From: Mucilaginibacter sp. PPCGB 2223
GTDB lineage: Bacteria; Bacteroidota; Bacteroidia; Sphingobacteriales; Sphingobacteriaceae
Length of the DNA: 64,000 nucleotides
NCBI RefSeq assembly: GCF_001705515.1
Contig: NZ_MDJS01000001.1
Coordinates: 62,001 to 126,000, forward strand
Reading direction: 5' to 3'
The notes below the pieces were generated by a model, which saw nothing but the letters and a program-made list of their open reading frames with translations, was not told the DNA's origin and made no database searches. Below are positions 46,274-54,869 of this stretch, in pieces. Numbering within the stretch: the stretch's first letter is position 1; each line of letters begins with the position of its first letter. The translations under genes and the position numbers were made by a program.

Positions 46274-47365
46274 ATGGCAGGCAACTCATTCGGGCAATTA
46301 TTCAGGATAACCACCTTTGGCGAATCGCATGGCGAAGCTATCGGGGTAATTATCGACGGCTGCCCCGCGCAGCTGGATATCGATCTGGATTACATTCAGG
46401 GCGAACTGGATAAACGCAAGCCCGGTCAGAGCAAAATAACCACGCAGCGCAAGGAGAGCGATACGGTTAACATCTTATCCGGTGTGTTCGAAGGTAAAAC
46501 TACCGGTACGCCGATAGCGATGATCATCCCGAACGAAGATCAGCGCTCGAAGGATTACAGCCACAATACCGATGTTTTTCGCCCGAGCCATGCCGATTAT
46601 ACTTACCAGGCTAAATACGGCATCCGCGATCATCGTGGCGGCGGCCGCTCATCTGCCCGCGAAACTGCGGCACGTGTAGCTGCCGGCGCAGTTGCTAAAC
46701 TGTTGTTGAAAACACAGGGCATCGAGATACTGGCGCATGTATGCAGCGTAGGCAAGATCGACGCACCCAATGTAGAGTTTACCAACGCCGAAGAGTTTTT
46801 AGCTATCCGCGAAAGCAATATTGTTCGCTGCGCCGATCCGGCTACAGCCGAAGAAATGATCGCGTTTATCGATTCGGTACGTAAGGATGGCGATACCGTT
46901 GGCGGTAAAGTAAGCTGCCATATTCAAAATTGCCCGGTAGGCTTGGGCGAACCTGTTTTTGATAAGCTGCATGCCGAATTAGGTAAAGCCATGCTGAGCA
47001 TCAACGCCGTACACGGTTTTGAGTTTGGTTCGGGCTTTAGCGGCAGCGAAATGCGCGGCTCAGAGCATAACGATATTTTTGTAAAAAGCCACCTGGGCAG
47101 CATCAAAACCATTACCAATTTTAGTGGCGGAATACAGGGCGGTATCAGTAATGGTATGCCTATCGAATTTAAAGTTGCCTTTAAACCGGTTGCCACCATT
47201 ATGCATAACCAGCAAACCGTAAATGCCGCCGGCGAAGCCGCCGAAATAAGCGGCAAAGGTCGTCACGACCCTTGCGTAGTGCCACGCGCCGTACCTATTG
47301 TTGAGGCGATGGCCGCTTTAGTTATTGCAGATCATTGGTTGAGGAATAGGAATGCGCATTTGTGA
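46274..47365 (+). CDS. aroC: Chorismate synthase
   Basis: A 363-residue enzyme that converts EPSP to chorismate using reduced FMN. The three family signatures are visible: [17 protein letters not shown] at the start, [20 protein letters not shown] (about 115-135) and the C-terminal [20 protein letters not shown]. Length is normal. It closes the aromatic amino acid operon, so its expression should depend on the upstream attenuator unless the repeats carry promoters. Confidence 0.95.
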   Translation: MAGNSFGQLFRITTFGESHGEAIGVIIDGCPAQLDIDLDYIQGELDKRKPGQSKITTQRKESDTVNILSGVFEGKTTGTPIAMIIPNEDQRSKDYSHNTDVFRPSHADYTYQAKYGIRDHRGGGRSSARETAARVAAGAVAKLLLKTQGIEILAHVCSVGKIDAPNVEFTNAEEFLAIRESNIVRCADPATAEEMIAFIDSVRKDGDTVGGKVSCHIQNCPVGLGEPVFDKLHAELGKAMLSINAVHGFEFGSGFSGSEMRGSEHNDIFVKSHLGSIKTITNFSGGIQGGISNGMPIEFKVAFKPVATIMHNQQTVNAAGEAAEISGKGRHDPCVVPRAVPIVEAMAALVIADHWLRNRNAHL

Positions 47366-47389
47366 TGTTGGGCCTGGACGATAATATTT

Positions 47390-47599
47390 ATGGGACTTTT
47401 CAAATCTAAAAGAACACCCCCTCCAGGCGCAATTAAAGAGGCAGTCAACCATCCCAATGGGTGGGTATATGAGATAGACACAGTTTTTGAGAAAGAAGAT
47501 AATGTCCCACCTGAAGCAATAAAGGGTGCATGGAAAGTAAATGATAGTGGGATTATTGTCGGCGATTTTATTCCCAACCCGAGTTACTCAAAGAAATAG
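47390..47599 (+). CDS. Small hypothetical protein
   Basis: A 69-residue ORF with ATG 24 bp after aroC. It is polar with NGWVYEIDTVF and ends NPSYSKK. There is no signal peptide or known motif. Its spacing and codon pattern look genuine, but it could be spurious. I do not recognise it. Confidence 0.5.
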   Translation: MGLFKSKRTPPPGAIKEAVNHPNGWVYEIDTVFEKEDNVPPEAIKGAWKVNDSGIIVGDFIPNPSYSKK

Positions 47600-47643
47600 G
47601 GTAAAGGTCTAACTACTAAATACTCGATACCAACTACTAATTA
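47600..47643. repeat. ACTACTAAATACT word repeat before the thioesterase gene
   Basis: Iterated words TAACTACTAAATACTCGATA and CCAACTACTAATTA run straight into the ATG at 47644. It has the same position style as the other start-abutting repeats. Confidence 0.5.
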
Positions 47644-48036
47644 ATGAATTTCTACACACGTAAATGGGTTAAACCCGAAGACCTGAACGCTCACGGCACT
47701 TTATTCGGCGGTAGTTTGCTGAGCTGGATAGATGAGGAAGCCGCGATATACTCTATTATACAATTGGGTACCAACGGATGTATAACCAAATACATGTCCG
47801 AAATTAATTTTATCAACTCGGCCAAACAGGGCGATATTATTGAGCTGGGCATTAAAGCTGTGCATTTCGGCCGAACGTCAATCACGCTCACCTGCCAGGT
47901 TCGGAATAAGATCAGCCGAAAAACCATCCTCACTATCGATAAAATAGTTTTTGTAAGCGTAGATGCCGACGGCAAACCCGTACCTCACGGCAAAACCGAG
48001 ATCACCTATACCGATGAGCGGTTGAGGGAAGATTGA
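47644..48036 (+). CDS. Acyl-CoA thioesterase, hotdog fold (YciA/BFIT type)
   Basis: A 130-residue single-hotdog thioesterase. The signature NAHGTLFGGSLLSWIDEEAA lies at about residues 12-31, with the His and Asp positions of the YciA/ACOT group, and TSITLTCQVRNKISRK follows in the second half. It hydrolyses acyl-CoA in the cytoplasm. Substrate length is unknown. It shares no clear pathway with its neighbours. Confidence 0.85.
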   Translation: MNFYTRKWVKPEDLNAHGTLFGGSLLSWIDEEAAIYSIIQLGTNGCITKYMSEINFINSAKQGDIIELGIKAVHFGRTSITLTCQVRNKISRKTILTIDKIVFVSVDADGKPVPHGKTEITYTDERLRED

Positions 48037-48114
48037 GGCGAAAGCAGAAAGGTAAAAGCTCAGGGCTTTTATTCTTCAAAATATCTATCTTCATTTTTTA
48101 GAAATAAGGTATTA

Positions 48115-48654
48115 ATGAAAGCATTTAAAATTGTGCTCATCTCTTTGTCGCTAACTGTTTTATCGATAACATTACACGCTCAGCCCAAACCTTACAAAGC
48201 CAAAGCTGCGCAAACTGTCGCTTTGAAAAAGCAGGCCAATGAAATGGCTGCCGCCATGATGAAGCAGGATTATCAAAAGATGGCTTACTATACCGTACCG
48301 CGAATTGTAACCATGGCTGGCGGTAAAGAGAAAATGGCCGAAAAGATCAAACAGGGCATGATGGAAATGCAGGCCCGTGGCGTAATATTCAAATCGGTTT
48401 CGGTAGGCGACATCAAAGATATTTACAAATCAAAAGGCGATCTGTACAGCTTAGTGCCTGATATCATCCAGCTTTCGGCGAACGGTACGGTTATTACCAG
48501 GGGAGCCTACCTGCTTGCTGTATCACACAATAATGGACTGCGCTGGTTCTTTACCGATACGGCTCCGTTTAAGAACCAGAATCTTAAAAAGATGTTCCCG
48601 ACCTATCCAGATGGGTTGGTTATCCCTGAAACGGGTAGTGGCGTGGGAATGTGA
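48115..48654 (+). CDS. Exported protein of unknown function
   Basis: A 179-residue protein with a signal peptide (about 1-22, ending LHAQ). The mature part begins with a helix (ALKKQANEMAAAMMKQDYQK) and continues into mixed alpha-beta sequence with WFFTDTAPFKN. The shape suggests an NTF2/SnoaL-like or DUF4878-like cone fold, but no motif proves it. It seems monocistronic. Confidence 0.6.
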   Translation: MKAFKIVLISLSLTVLSITLHAQPKPYKAKAAQTVALKKQANEMAAAMMKQDYQKMAYYTVPRIVTMAGGKEKMAEKIKQGMMEMQARGVIFKSVSVGDIKDIYKSKGDLYSLVPDIIQLSANGTVITRGAYLLAVSHNNGLRWFFTDTAPFKNQNLKKMFPTYPDGLVIPETGSGVGM

Positions 48655-48717
48655 TTCGTAATCACCGTCATAAAACCTCCGTTCACCGACTATTTGCCTT
48701 GATTTACCCGGTAGCTA

Positions 48718-48749
48718 TTGATACCTGTATACAGGTATAACTATATTTG
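48718..48749 (+). promoter_or_regulatory. Promoter with operator palindrome filling the spacer
   Basis: TTG (48718-48720), a perfect 18-bp palindrome ATACCTGTATACAGGTAT (48721-48738), then TATATTTG (48742-48749), an exact TAnnTTTG -7 box. The TTG to -7 spacing is 21 bp. A regulator bound here would block RNA polymerase directly. Confidence 0.6.
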
Positions 48750-48840
48750 GTGTAACAAACCGCTTGCAGAAGCGTCAAAATGAAAAACAAACCAATCGTG
48801 TTACACGGTCATCTATCCATCCCGGCAAACATATCAGTGT

Positions 48841-48874
48841 TTGCGCCTGTTAATTCGCAAGTTTCGTACCTTTA
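48841..48874 (+). promoter_or_regulatory. Proximal promoter of the Gly/Ser-rich lipoprotein gene
   Basis: TTG (48841-48843), a 23-bp spacer and TACCTTTA (48867-48874) lie about 20 bp before the ATG at 48895. One mismatch to the -7 consensus. Confidence 0.35.
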
Positions 48875-48894
48875 TAGTATATTATAACCCAATC

Positions 48895-49632
48895 ATGAAA
48901 AAAGTATTCATTATATTGGCTGCAGCAGCTATTTTAAGCAGTTGTAACCAGCGTCCGCAACAAAACAACGTAACTATACAAAGCAACACTACCGCAGGCT
49001 TTGATGTGAACAAACTGGCTAACCTGGTTAAAACCAGTACCGACCCGCAGGTGTTGGAAAAAGCCATTAACGATCCGGCAAACGGCATCAATAACCTCGA
49101 CCTGGATAAGGATGGCAACATCGATTACCTGAAAGTGAACGAACCAGGCCAGAACCAGCTGGACGTGATCGACGATGTAAGTAAGGATCAGTCGGTAACT
49201 GTGGCTTCTATCAAAGTCAACCCTACAGATAACAATAATGCCGACCTGAATATCCAGGGTAACCCCCAATATGTTGGCGATAACTATTATTACCACTCGC
49301 ACTTTACTTTTGGCGACTTTTTGCTGATGAGCTACCTGCTGCGCCCGCACCCGTATTATGTGCCGATGTATCATTATGGATATTATCCGTCGTACTACTC
49401 GCGTACCCGTGTAAGCACTACCTACCGCACCAGTGCGCCAACCTCGGCCAACCGCAGTTACAGCAGGTCGGTAACCGGGTCAAGCTCGCAACGTTCGTTC
49501 GGCACACGCAACAGTTCGTCGCGCGTACGGAGCGGCGGTTTTGGCAGCGGTTCGCACAGTTCGGGCTTTAGCAGCGGTTCGTCGCGCCGCAGTTTCGGCG
49601 GCAGCCGTTCGGGTTTTGGCCGCAGAAGATAA
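48895..49632 (+). CDS. Lipoprotein with EF-hand-like loop and Gly/Ser/Arg-rich tail
   Basis: The ATG at 48895 (245 residues) is preferred to the upstream TTG at 48841, since it starts a lipoprotein signal: MKKVFIILAAAAILSSC, lipobox Cys at residue 17. A Dx-D-x-D-G loop (DLDKDGNIDYLK) at about residue 66 could bind calcium. After an aromatic-rich middle (YYYHSHFTFGDF, HPYYVPMYHYGYYPSYYS) the C-terminus is repetitive Ser/Gly/Arg. The function is unknown. It is followed after 24 bp by the 49657 gene, likely in one transcript. Confidence 0.75.
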   Translation: MKKVFIILAAAAILSSCNQRPQQNNVTIQSNTTAGFDVNKLANLVKTSTDPQVLEKAINDPANGINNLDLDKDGNIDYLKVNEPGQNQLDVIDDVSKDQSVTVASIKVNPTDNNNADLNIQGNPQYVGDNYYYHSHFTFGDFLLMSYLLRPHPYYVPMYHYGYYPSYYSRTRVSTTYRTSAPTSANRSYSRSVTGSSSQRSFGTRNSSSRVRSGGFGSGSHSSGFSSGSSRRSFGGSRSGFGRRR

Positions 49633-49656
49633 TTTTTAACCTACAACACACATCTT

Positions 49657-50394
49657 ATGTATATCAACGAAGAAGATAAAAAAACATACAGGGCCATTGT
49701 TTTGCTAAACGAACTGATCAATGGCGACCACCAGTTCAAAACCATCCCGCAGGGTAACGACCCTGTATTAAAACCCTTGTTTACCGAGCTGGAAGAAAAA
49801 GGCTATGTACAGGTATCGGGCGTAAACTACCAGGTATCAGCCAAGGGACAGCAAGCTTTCGATAATTTTATGCAGCGCTATACTGAATATTTAAAGGTAT
49901 ACGATGTATTCGCCTTCGTCGACCTGGAAAAAGGTGAATTCGCCTTTTCGCGCTTTTACGATTTCAGTACCGATGAGGCCTGGGATATCTACAAAAACGA
50001 AGAGCGTTTTGATGATCTGCGGATAGCGGTGGCCATTTTTAAAAAGATAAATCCGGCCGAAATCGTGTTCATGTCTTTCATTAATGAAGATCGTTTCAAT
50101 ACAAGTACAGATGATTGGCAGATCGACCTCATGTCGGGCGATATCTGGAAAGAAATAGAAGCCATCTGCGAAACCGCCATTAAGCCCGAGGAAGTTGGTG
50201 AAGATGCTATGGTTGATATGATTAACCAGGGATCTGAGCTTATGATCAAGCTATTGGAGCAGGAAGCGCAGAACCGCAATGATAACGGCGATGATGGCGA
50301 AACCGTAGTTTACGAAACCGTAGAATACTATGAGCCGTATTACGATCCGTATTACGTATCGCCAATTTGGCTGGTGCCGTTGTTTTTGTGGTAA
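49657..50394 (+). CDS. Soluble acidic protein of unknown function
   Basis: A 245-residue protein, highly acidic in the second half (NDNGDDGETVVYE) and ending in a Tyr-rich stretch (YYEPYYDPYYVSPIWLVPLF). The N-terminus (EDKKTYRAIVLLNELINGDH) may form a winged-helix-like domain: the segment VLKPLFTELEEKGYVQVSGV resembles the recognition helix and wing. No signal peptide. It probably shares a transcript with the preceding lipoprotein. I do not recognise the family. Confidence 0.6.
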   Translation: MYINEEDKKTYRAIVLLNELINGDHQFKTIPQGNDPVLKPLFTELEEKGYVQVSGVNYQVSAKGQQAFDNFMQRYTEYLKVYDVFAFVDLEKGEFAFSRFYDFSTDEAWDIYKNEERFDDLRIAVAIFKKINPAEIVFMSFINEDRFNTSTDDWQIDLMSGDIWKEIEAICETAIKPEEVGEDAMVDMINQGSELMIKLLEQEAQNRNDNGDDGETVVYETVEYYEPYYDPYYVSPIWLVPLFLW

Positions 50395-50418
50395 ACGGTT
50401 TGATTAATAAATGAATTT

Positions 50419-50456
50419 AAATAGCGATGGGTTAACTGGTTCATCGCTATTTTTGT
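50419..50456 (+). terminator. Terminator hairpin with AATAGCGATGGGTT core
   Basis: AAATAGCGATG pairs over 11 bp with CATCGCTATTT and is followed by a T-run. Its left arm repeats the core of the hairpin at 2980-3008. Confidence 0.8.
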
Positions 50457-50460
50457 TTGG

Positions 50461-50919
50461 ATGGCATATAAAATTAAAACGATGTTTTTTATCTCGATAA
50501 CACGGCTGCGTTTAAGATCGATCTGGTATTTACCCGGATTTTTATCAAGCAATAGCCTGTCGGTTAAACAACTGCTTGTAACACCGGGCTTTATTGCCGG
50601 TAAGGAGCTGATCGACAAAAACCTGGTGTTTTGGACGGTTACTGTATGGAAAACTGATGCGGATATGAAAACTTTCAGAAACTCGCCGCCGCACCGTAAA
50701 GCTATGCAAAAACTGCCCTTATGGTGCGATGAGGCAACCTATATGCACTGGCTTAGCGAAGATACCGAAATCCCGGCCTGGGATGCGATTTGCAAAAGAA
50801 CGATCGCCGAAGGTAAGGTGAGCAAGGTAAGGCACCCGTCGAAAAACCATCCGGATAGAAATTTCCCCGCCATAAAATGGACGAAAACGGAACGAATATT
50901 CAAGCCCAAAATATCATAA
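50461..50919 (+). CDS. DUF3291-like / antibiotic-monooxygenase-like protein
   Basis: A 152-residue protein without signal peptide. The order of segments, FISITRLRLRSIWYLPGFL, GKELIDKNLVFWTVTVWKTD and FRNSPPHRKAMQKLPLWCDE, resembles the dimeric ferredoxin-like (ABM) fold of DUF3291 and spheroidene-monooxygenase-related proteins. I assign this from the FWTVTVW and M-x-x-FRNSPPHRK pattern from memory. The function is unknown. Confidence 0.65.
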   Translation: MAYKIKTMFFISITRLRLRSIWYLPGFLSSNSLSVKQLLVTPGFIAGKELIDKNLVFWTVTVWKTDADMKTFRNSPPHRKAMQKLPLWCDEATYMHWLSEDTEIPAWDAICKRTIAEGKVSKVRHPSKNHPDRNFPAIKWTKTERIFKPKIS

Positions 50920-50921
50920 AT

Positions 50922-50955
50922 AACAAACCCCCGCACCGTATCGGTACGAGGGTTC
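50922..50955 (-). terminator. Terminator after the LruC lipoprotein gene
   Basis: On the minus strand CCCTCGTACCG pairs imperfectly with CGGTGCGGGG around ATA and is followed by TTTGTTATTT. Confidence 0.55.
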
Positions 50956-50978
50956 GAACTATGAAAACTACAACCTCT

Positions 50979-53069
50979 TTATTTTGAATAGATAAAATTA
51001 CTGTTCCGGTAATCGGATGCGGTGTTCGAATACCAGTCGGTAAACTGTGTGCCTCCCGATTTGGCCCAATCCAGGAAGTGCAGGTAGGCTGCCCAAACCG
51101 GGCTGGTTTCGGTGGGGTATGCAAACCCCTGGTAAAAGCTCATCGCCCATGGATGGTTGTCCTGGCTCAGGTAATATCTGCCGGTTGCCGGTACCGAAGT
51201 ATCGTCCTGTGTGCCGAATACGGTCATGTCGGCCAGGTCGGTTGGTGCGTTACCAGGTAAATGTACCTCGAAGCCGCGGTGCCCGTTGCTGATGAGGAAC
51301 GGATTGAATGGCGCGCTGCCAAGCGTAGCAGTAGTAATCGGCGAGGTGAACTGCATATAAATATGCACGGTATCGCTTGCAAATTTGGTGTTAGATGGTA
51401 CTGTATTGATAAAGTAACTTGGGGTTTGAACCATGCTGCGGTAACTGTCGAAAGGTACGATAACCGCGTTCTTTTGCCCGCTTTCTACACCATTACCGGC
51501 TTGTTTGATGTATCCCGAGGTAAGGCGTTGACCGGTTACCTGTTTAACAACCGATGCAGAGAAAGGGAATTGAACCGCAAAGCCGTTGTTGTATGATGCG
51601 CCGGCTGCCAGCAAGGTATAATCGCCGGTCATTTCAACCACATTGTTTTGCGCGTTGCTGATCAGGGTATAACGGTAGTTAACAACAAGGTCGTTCATGT
51701 CGTAATCGCCTTTTAACGGCCACTGATCTTCGTAGGCCAAAGTTCCCCAGTTATCTTTTGACGGATAGTAAGAGATATATGCGCGGGTTGGGTCGTTAGG
51801 GAAAGCGTCAAAGGTATCGCTTACACCATCGCCATCGCTGTCTACAGGGGTATCAACCGGCGCAACATTATCTGTTGAGATAGCAGTTACCGGGTTTGAT
51901 GTAGCATATAATATTACATCGTTAAAATCGTGATCGCAGCTTGCTGTGGTGCGGTTTAAATCTTCAAACCCAATCATAAAAAGGTTTTCTTTCGCATCGT
52001 TTAGCAAAACGGTGTGGCGCGCCAGGTCGCCCGGCTCGGGGTTAAGGTTTGACGTCGAATAAAACTTAGCTGCATTTGAGTTTACACCACTGCCGGTCCA
52101 CCCCGCAGAAAATATGACGAAACCAATAGAAGTGCCTGCATCAAAAGTGCCTAATTTAATTTTTGTGCCCTGGGCCAGGTTACCGCCGCTGAATGGCATC
52201 GACGAGTTTGGAAACATATAATAAACCTGCTTAATATCGGCAGTGGTTTTTGGCGGCGTATTGGTTGGGTAAGCATAGTATCCAACAGAGTTTAAGTTTC
52301 CGGCTCCTTCATACGCGAAAGTTATCCAAACGTCGGCTTTTTGAACTACTTTCAAATCAGATGCGGTGCCGCCGGCGATGTACGACGGGTGCAATTTCCG
52401 TACGTCTTTCCCCTCGGGTAACGATGCGTTCAGATAAGTCATAAACGAGGCTGATATCACATCCGATGGCGAAACTTTATAGTCAGCCGGCGCGCCGTAG
52501 CTATCAAATTTGCCCATATAGGTATAGATTGTCTGGTCGGCGCCGTATGTGCTTAACCTGCCGCCTGCCTGTATGCTGTTTGCCGGTATGCCTGCGGTAC
52601 TTTGCGCCAGCACGCCGCTGCACACAGCCGTACCACCCAATACCACGTTAATGCTGTTATTGATGATCAATGCTTTTGAGTTTTGGATAATACCGGTATA
52701 AGCGGGCTTTAAAACTAATGTATCCAATGAAGCAGGTACTGTTACCGATGCGCTGATATTGCCGTTGCCATCTGTAGCTGCTTTAAAAAGGTCGGCGCCC
52801 GAGTAATTTACCAGGTTAGATGGTGGCGCGAGGCTTACCATTACATTTTTTAAAGGCTGATTATCGATGGATAATAATTTAATGTTAACCGAAACCTGCT
52901 TGGTTGTGTTAAAGTTAAAACCATCAGGCGCTATTTTGTTAGCGGTGGTAACTGTGGTAGTCGTGTTGTTGTCTGCCTGATCCAATGTTGTTGCCTTTTT
53001 ACATGATGAGGCTACGCTTACCACAACTACAAGCGAGATGAGGTAATTAATTTTCGAGATTTTTTTCAT
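50979..53069 (-). CDS. LruC-domain surface lipoprotein
   Basis: I place the start at the ATG ending at 53069 (another at 53081 is possible), which begins a lipoprotein signal, MKKISKINYLISLVV to VASSC. The mature protein, about 690 residues, has an N-terminal beta-sandwich, a DUF4114-like block (IGFVIFSAGW, ENLFMIGFEDL, DHDFNDVILYAT), a thrombospondin-type DSDGDGVSDTFDAFPNDP calcium loop and a C-terminal LruC domain (WPLKGDYDMNDLVVNYRY). LruC-domain proteins are surface-exposed in Bacteroidota and Leptospira with unknown partners. Confidence 0.82.
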   Translation of the reverse strand: MKKISKINYLISLVVVVSVASSCKKATTLDQADNNTTTTVTTANKIAPDGFNFNTTKQVSVNIKLLSIDNQPLKNVMVSLAPPSNLVNYSGADLFKAATDGNGNISASVTVPASLDTLVLKPAYTGIIQNSKALIINNSINVVLGGTAVCSGVLAQSTAGIPANSIQAGGRLSTYGADQTIYTYMGKFDSYGAPADYKVSPSDVISASFMTYLNASLPEGKDVRKLHPSYIAGGTASDLKVVQKADVWITFAYEGAGNLNSVGYYAYPTNTPPKTTADIKQVYYMFPNSSMPFSGGNLAQGTKIKLGTFDAGTSIGFVIFSAGWTGSGVNSNAAKFYSTSNLNPEPGDLARHTVLLNDAKENLFMIGFEDLNRTTASCDHDFNDVILYATSNPVTAISTDNVAPVDTPVDSDGDGVSDTFDAFPNDPTRAYISYYPSKDNWGTLAYEDQWPLKGDYDMNDLVVNYRYTLISNAQNNVVEMTGDYTLLAAGASYNNGFAVQFPFSASVVKQVTGQRLTSGYIKQAGNGVESGQKNAVIVPFDSYRSMVQTPSYFINTVPSNTKFASDTVHIYMQFTSPITTATLGSAPFNPFLISNGHRGFEVHLPGNAPTDLADMTVFGTQDDTSVPATGRYYLSQDNHPWAMSFYQGFAYPTETSPVWAAYLHFLDWAKSGGTQFTDWYSNTASDYRNSNFIYSK

Positions 53070-53252
53070 TTTCGTTTTCATTTGGCATGGGGGATACGAA
53101 AGCTGTGCCAAATATTTAAACTACTTATAATCAATAATATAATATAAAACATTAACATTGCTTGATTCCATTTTTTGGAAATATTTCTATAAATGGAAGA
53201 TGAATGGAGCGATGTTGCTATAGCCGGATTAGCTCTTAAGCTACCGATTTTG

Positions 53253-53260
53253 TAAATTTG
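53253..53260 (+). promoter_or_regulatory. -7 element for the MFS gene
   Basis: TAAATTTG matches TAnnTTTG exactly, 26 bp before the ATG at 53287. A -33 TTG at normal spacing was not found. Confidence 0.4.
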
Positions 53261-53286
53261 ACCCTTCCTCAAGTTCCATCAACCCA

Positions 53287-54516
53287 ATGCTATTACAACT
53301 TTACAAACAAGCATACAGTGGCCTGTCGCGCAATAGCTGGTATCTGTGCCTGGTAATGCTCGTTAACCGTAGTGGCACGATGGTTATCCCGTTTATGACC
53401 ATTTATTGTACACAGAAACTGCATTTCAGCATCGTACAAGCCGGGATAATTATGATGCTTTTTGGTTTCGGCTCGGTTGTCGGTGGTTTTATTGGTGGTA
53501 AAATTACCGATAAATACGGTTTTTACGATGTGCAGGCAGGAGCATTGCTTAGCGGGGGGGTGTTGTTTATGATTCTCGGTCTGCAGCATACGTTTTTATC
53601 AATAGCAACACTGTCGTTTATATTAAGTATGTGTAACGATGCTTTCAGGCCGGCAAATTCTACTGCGATTGCGTACTACAGTTCGGCTGAGAATAAAACC
53701 CGTTCGTTCTCGTTAAACCGCCTTGCTGTAAACCTGGGATGGGCGTTGGGCGGTGCTGTAGGCGGGTTCCTGGCATCGGTTAATTACCATTTGTTGTTTT
53801 GGGTTGATGGCAGCACCAATATACTGGCCGGCATTATGCTGCTGATATTAATGCCGCGATCGAAAATTGTAAATGCAAGTAAAGCCGCAGTTGCTGCAAG
53901 TAAAGATGTATCGGCATCTGCTTACAAGGATAAGATTTACCTGGTATTCATATTTTTTCAGTTTTTGTTCGCGATGTGTTTTTTTCAGCTCTTTACCATG
54001 CAGCCTGTTTTTTACAAGGAACAATGGCACTTAAGCGAACAATTTATCGGCGGGTTAATGGCCCTGAGCGGAACCATGATAACGCTGATAGAAATGGTAT
54101 TGGTCAATAACCTCGAAGGCAGGCGGCACCAGTTGCAATTTACGGCACTGGGAGTATTGATAGTAGGAAGCAGCTTTATAGTGCTCAATATTTTGCCGGC
54201 CATGGCGTTCACCGCAATATTATCTATGGTTATTATCACCATAGGCGAAATGATGAGCATGCCTTTTATGAGCTCGTTTTTTATTGGCCGCACTACAGAT
54301 CAGAATCGCGGGCAATATGCTGGTTTATTCACCATGTCGTGGTCGCTGGCGCAAATTGGCGCGCCGTTAATAGGTAGCAGGGTTATTGAAAAGTTTAACT
54401 ACCAGGCGCTTTGGTGGCTGATGGGTTTAATATGCTTTATTGCCTCTGCAGGTTTTTTGCTGCTTTACAAAGTTACCTCGCGAAAGGAGCGGGCGCTAAT
54501 GGAACAGGTAATGTAA
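53287..54516 (+). CDS. MFS transporter
   Basis: A 409-residue major facilitator with 12 predicted helices. The motif-A-like loop reads GGFIGGKITDKYGFYDVQ between helices 2 and 3, and a long central loop lies at about residues 190-215. It resembles YdhP/MdtH-type drug or small-molecule exporters in layout, but the substrate is not readable. It stands alone between the LruC gene and the polysaccharide locus. Confidence 0.85.
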   Translation: MLLQLYKQAYSGLSRNSWYLCLVMLVNRSGTMVIPFMTIYCTQKLHFSIVQAGIIMMLFGFGSVVGGFIGGKITDKYGFYDVQAGALLSGGVLFMILGLQHTFLSIATLSFILSMCNDAFRPANSTAIAYYSSAENKTRSFSLNRLAVNLGWALGGAVGGFLASVNYHLLFWVDGSTNILAGIMLLILMPRSKIVNASKAAVAASKDVSASAYKDKIYLVFIFFQFLFAMCFFQLFTMQPVFYKEQWHLSEQFIGGLMALSGTMITLIEMVLVNNLEGRRHQLQFTALGVLIVGSSFIVLNILPAMAFTAILSMVIITIGEMMSMPFMSSFFIGRTTDQNRGQYAGLFTMSWSLAQIGAPLIGSRVIEKFNYQALWWLMGLICFIASAGFLLLYKVTSRKERALMEQVM

Positions 54517-54869
54517 CAAGTCAAAAGAGTTTGCTTCGTATTATTATCAATAAAAGTTTGCCGAAAATTTCAGTTTGTTCTTAAAGTCAGAAGAAAAATT
54601 ATTAACCTTTTTATAGCCATAAAGCAATTGCTGGTGCCTTTTTACCGTTAAATGTGGAGAATGAGTTGCATAGGTTTGTATCATAATCATTACCTTTGCT
54701 TAATTTGTAAAATTTTACCGACAGCCAAAAGCCTTAATTAAGTCGTTATAATGTTCATGGTTATCGTTAACTTAACGTGAATTTTTTATTAATTATAAAT
54801 GCCGATCGCCATTATTGGCAAGGTATTTTATAGTTTTATAAACTAATTGATGAAACCAAAAGTGTAGAA
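54517..54869 (+). promoter_or_regulatory. Promoter region of the sugar-acid locus
   Basis: A 353-bp AT-rich spacer with no ORF. TTG (54666-54668), a 22-bp gap and TACCTTTG (54691-54698, exact -7 consensus) form a good Bacteroidota promoter, leaving a 5' UTR of about 165 nt. The UTR is AT-rich with TTTTTTATTAATTATAAA but no clear hairpin. Confidence 0.5.

Noticed and set aside
48780..48887. A 35-codon ORF (MKNKPIVLHGHL...) between the palindromic promoter and the lipoprotein gene
   Set aside because: It spans the proximal promoter-like site of the next gene, has no recognisable features and no hairpin after it. It could be a leader, but there is not enough support.
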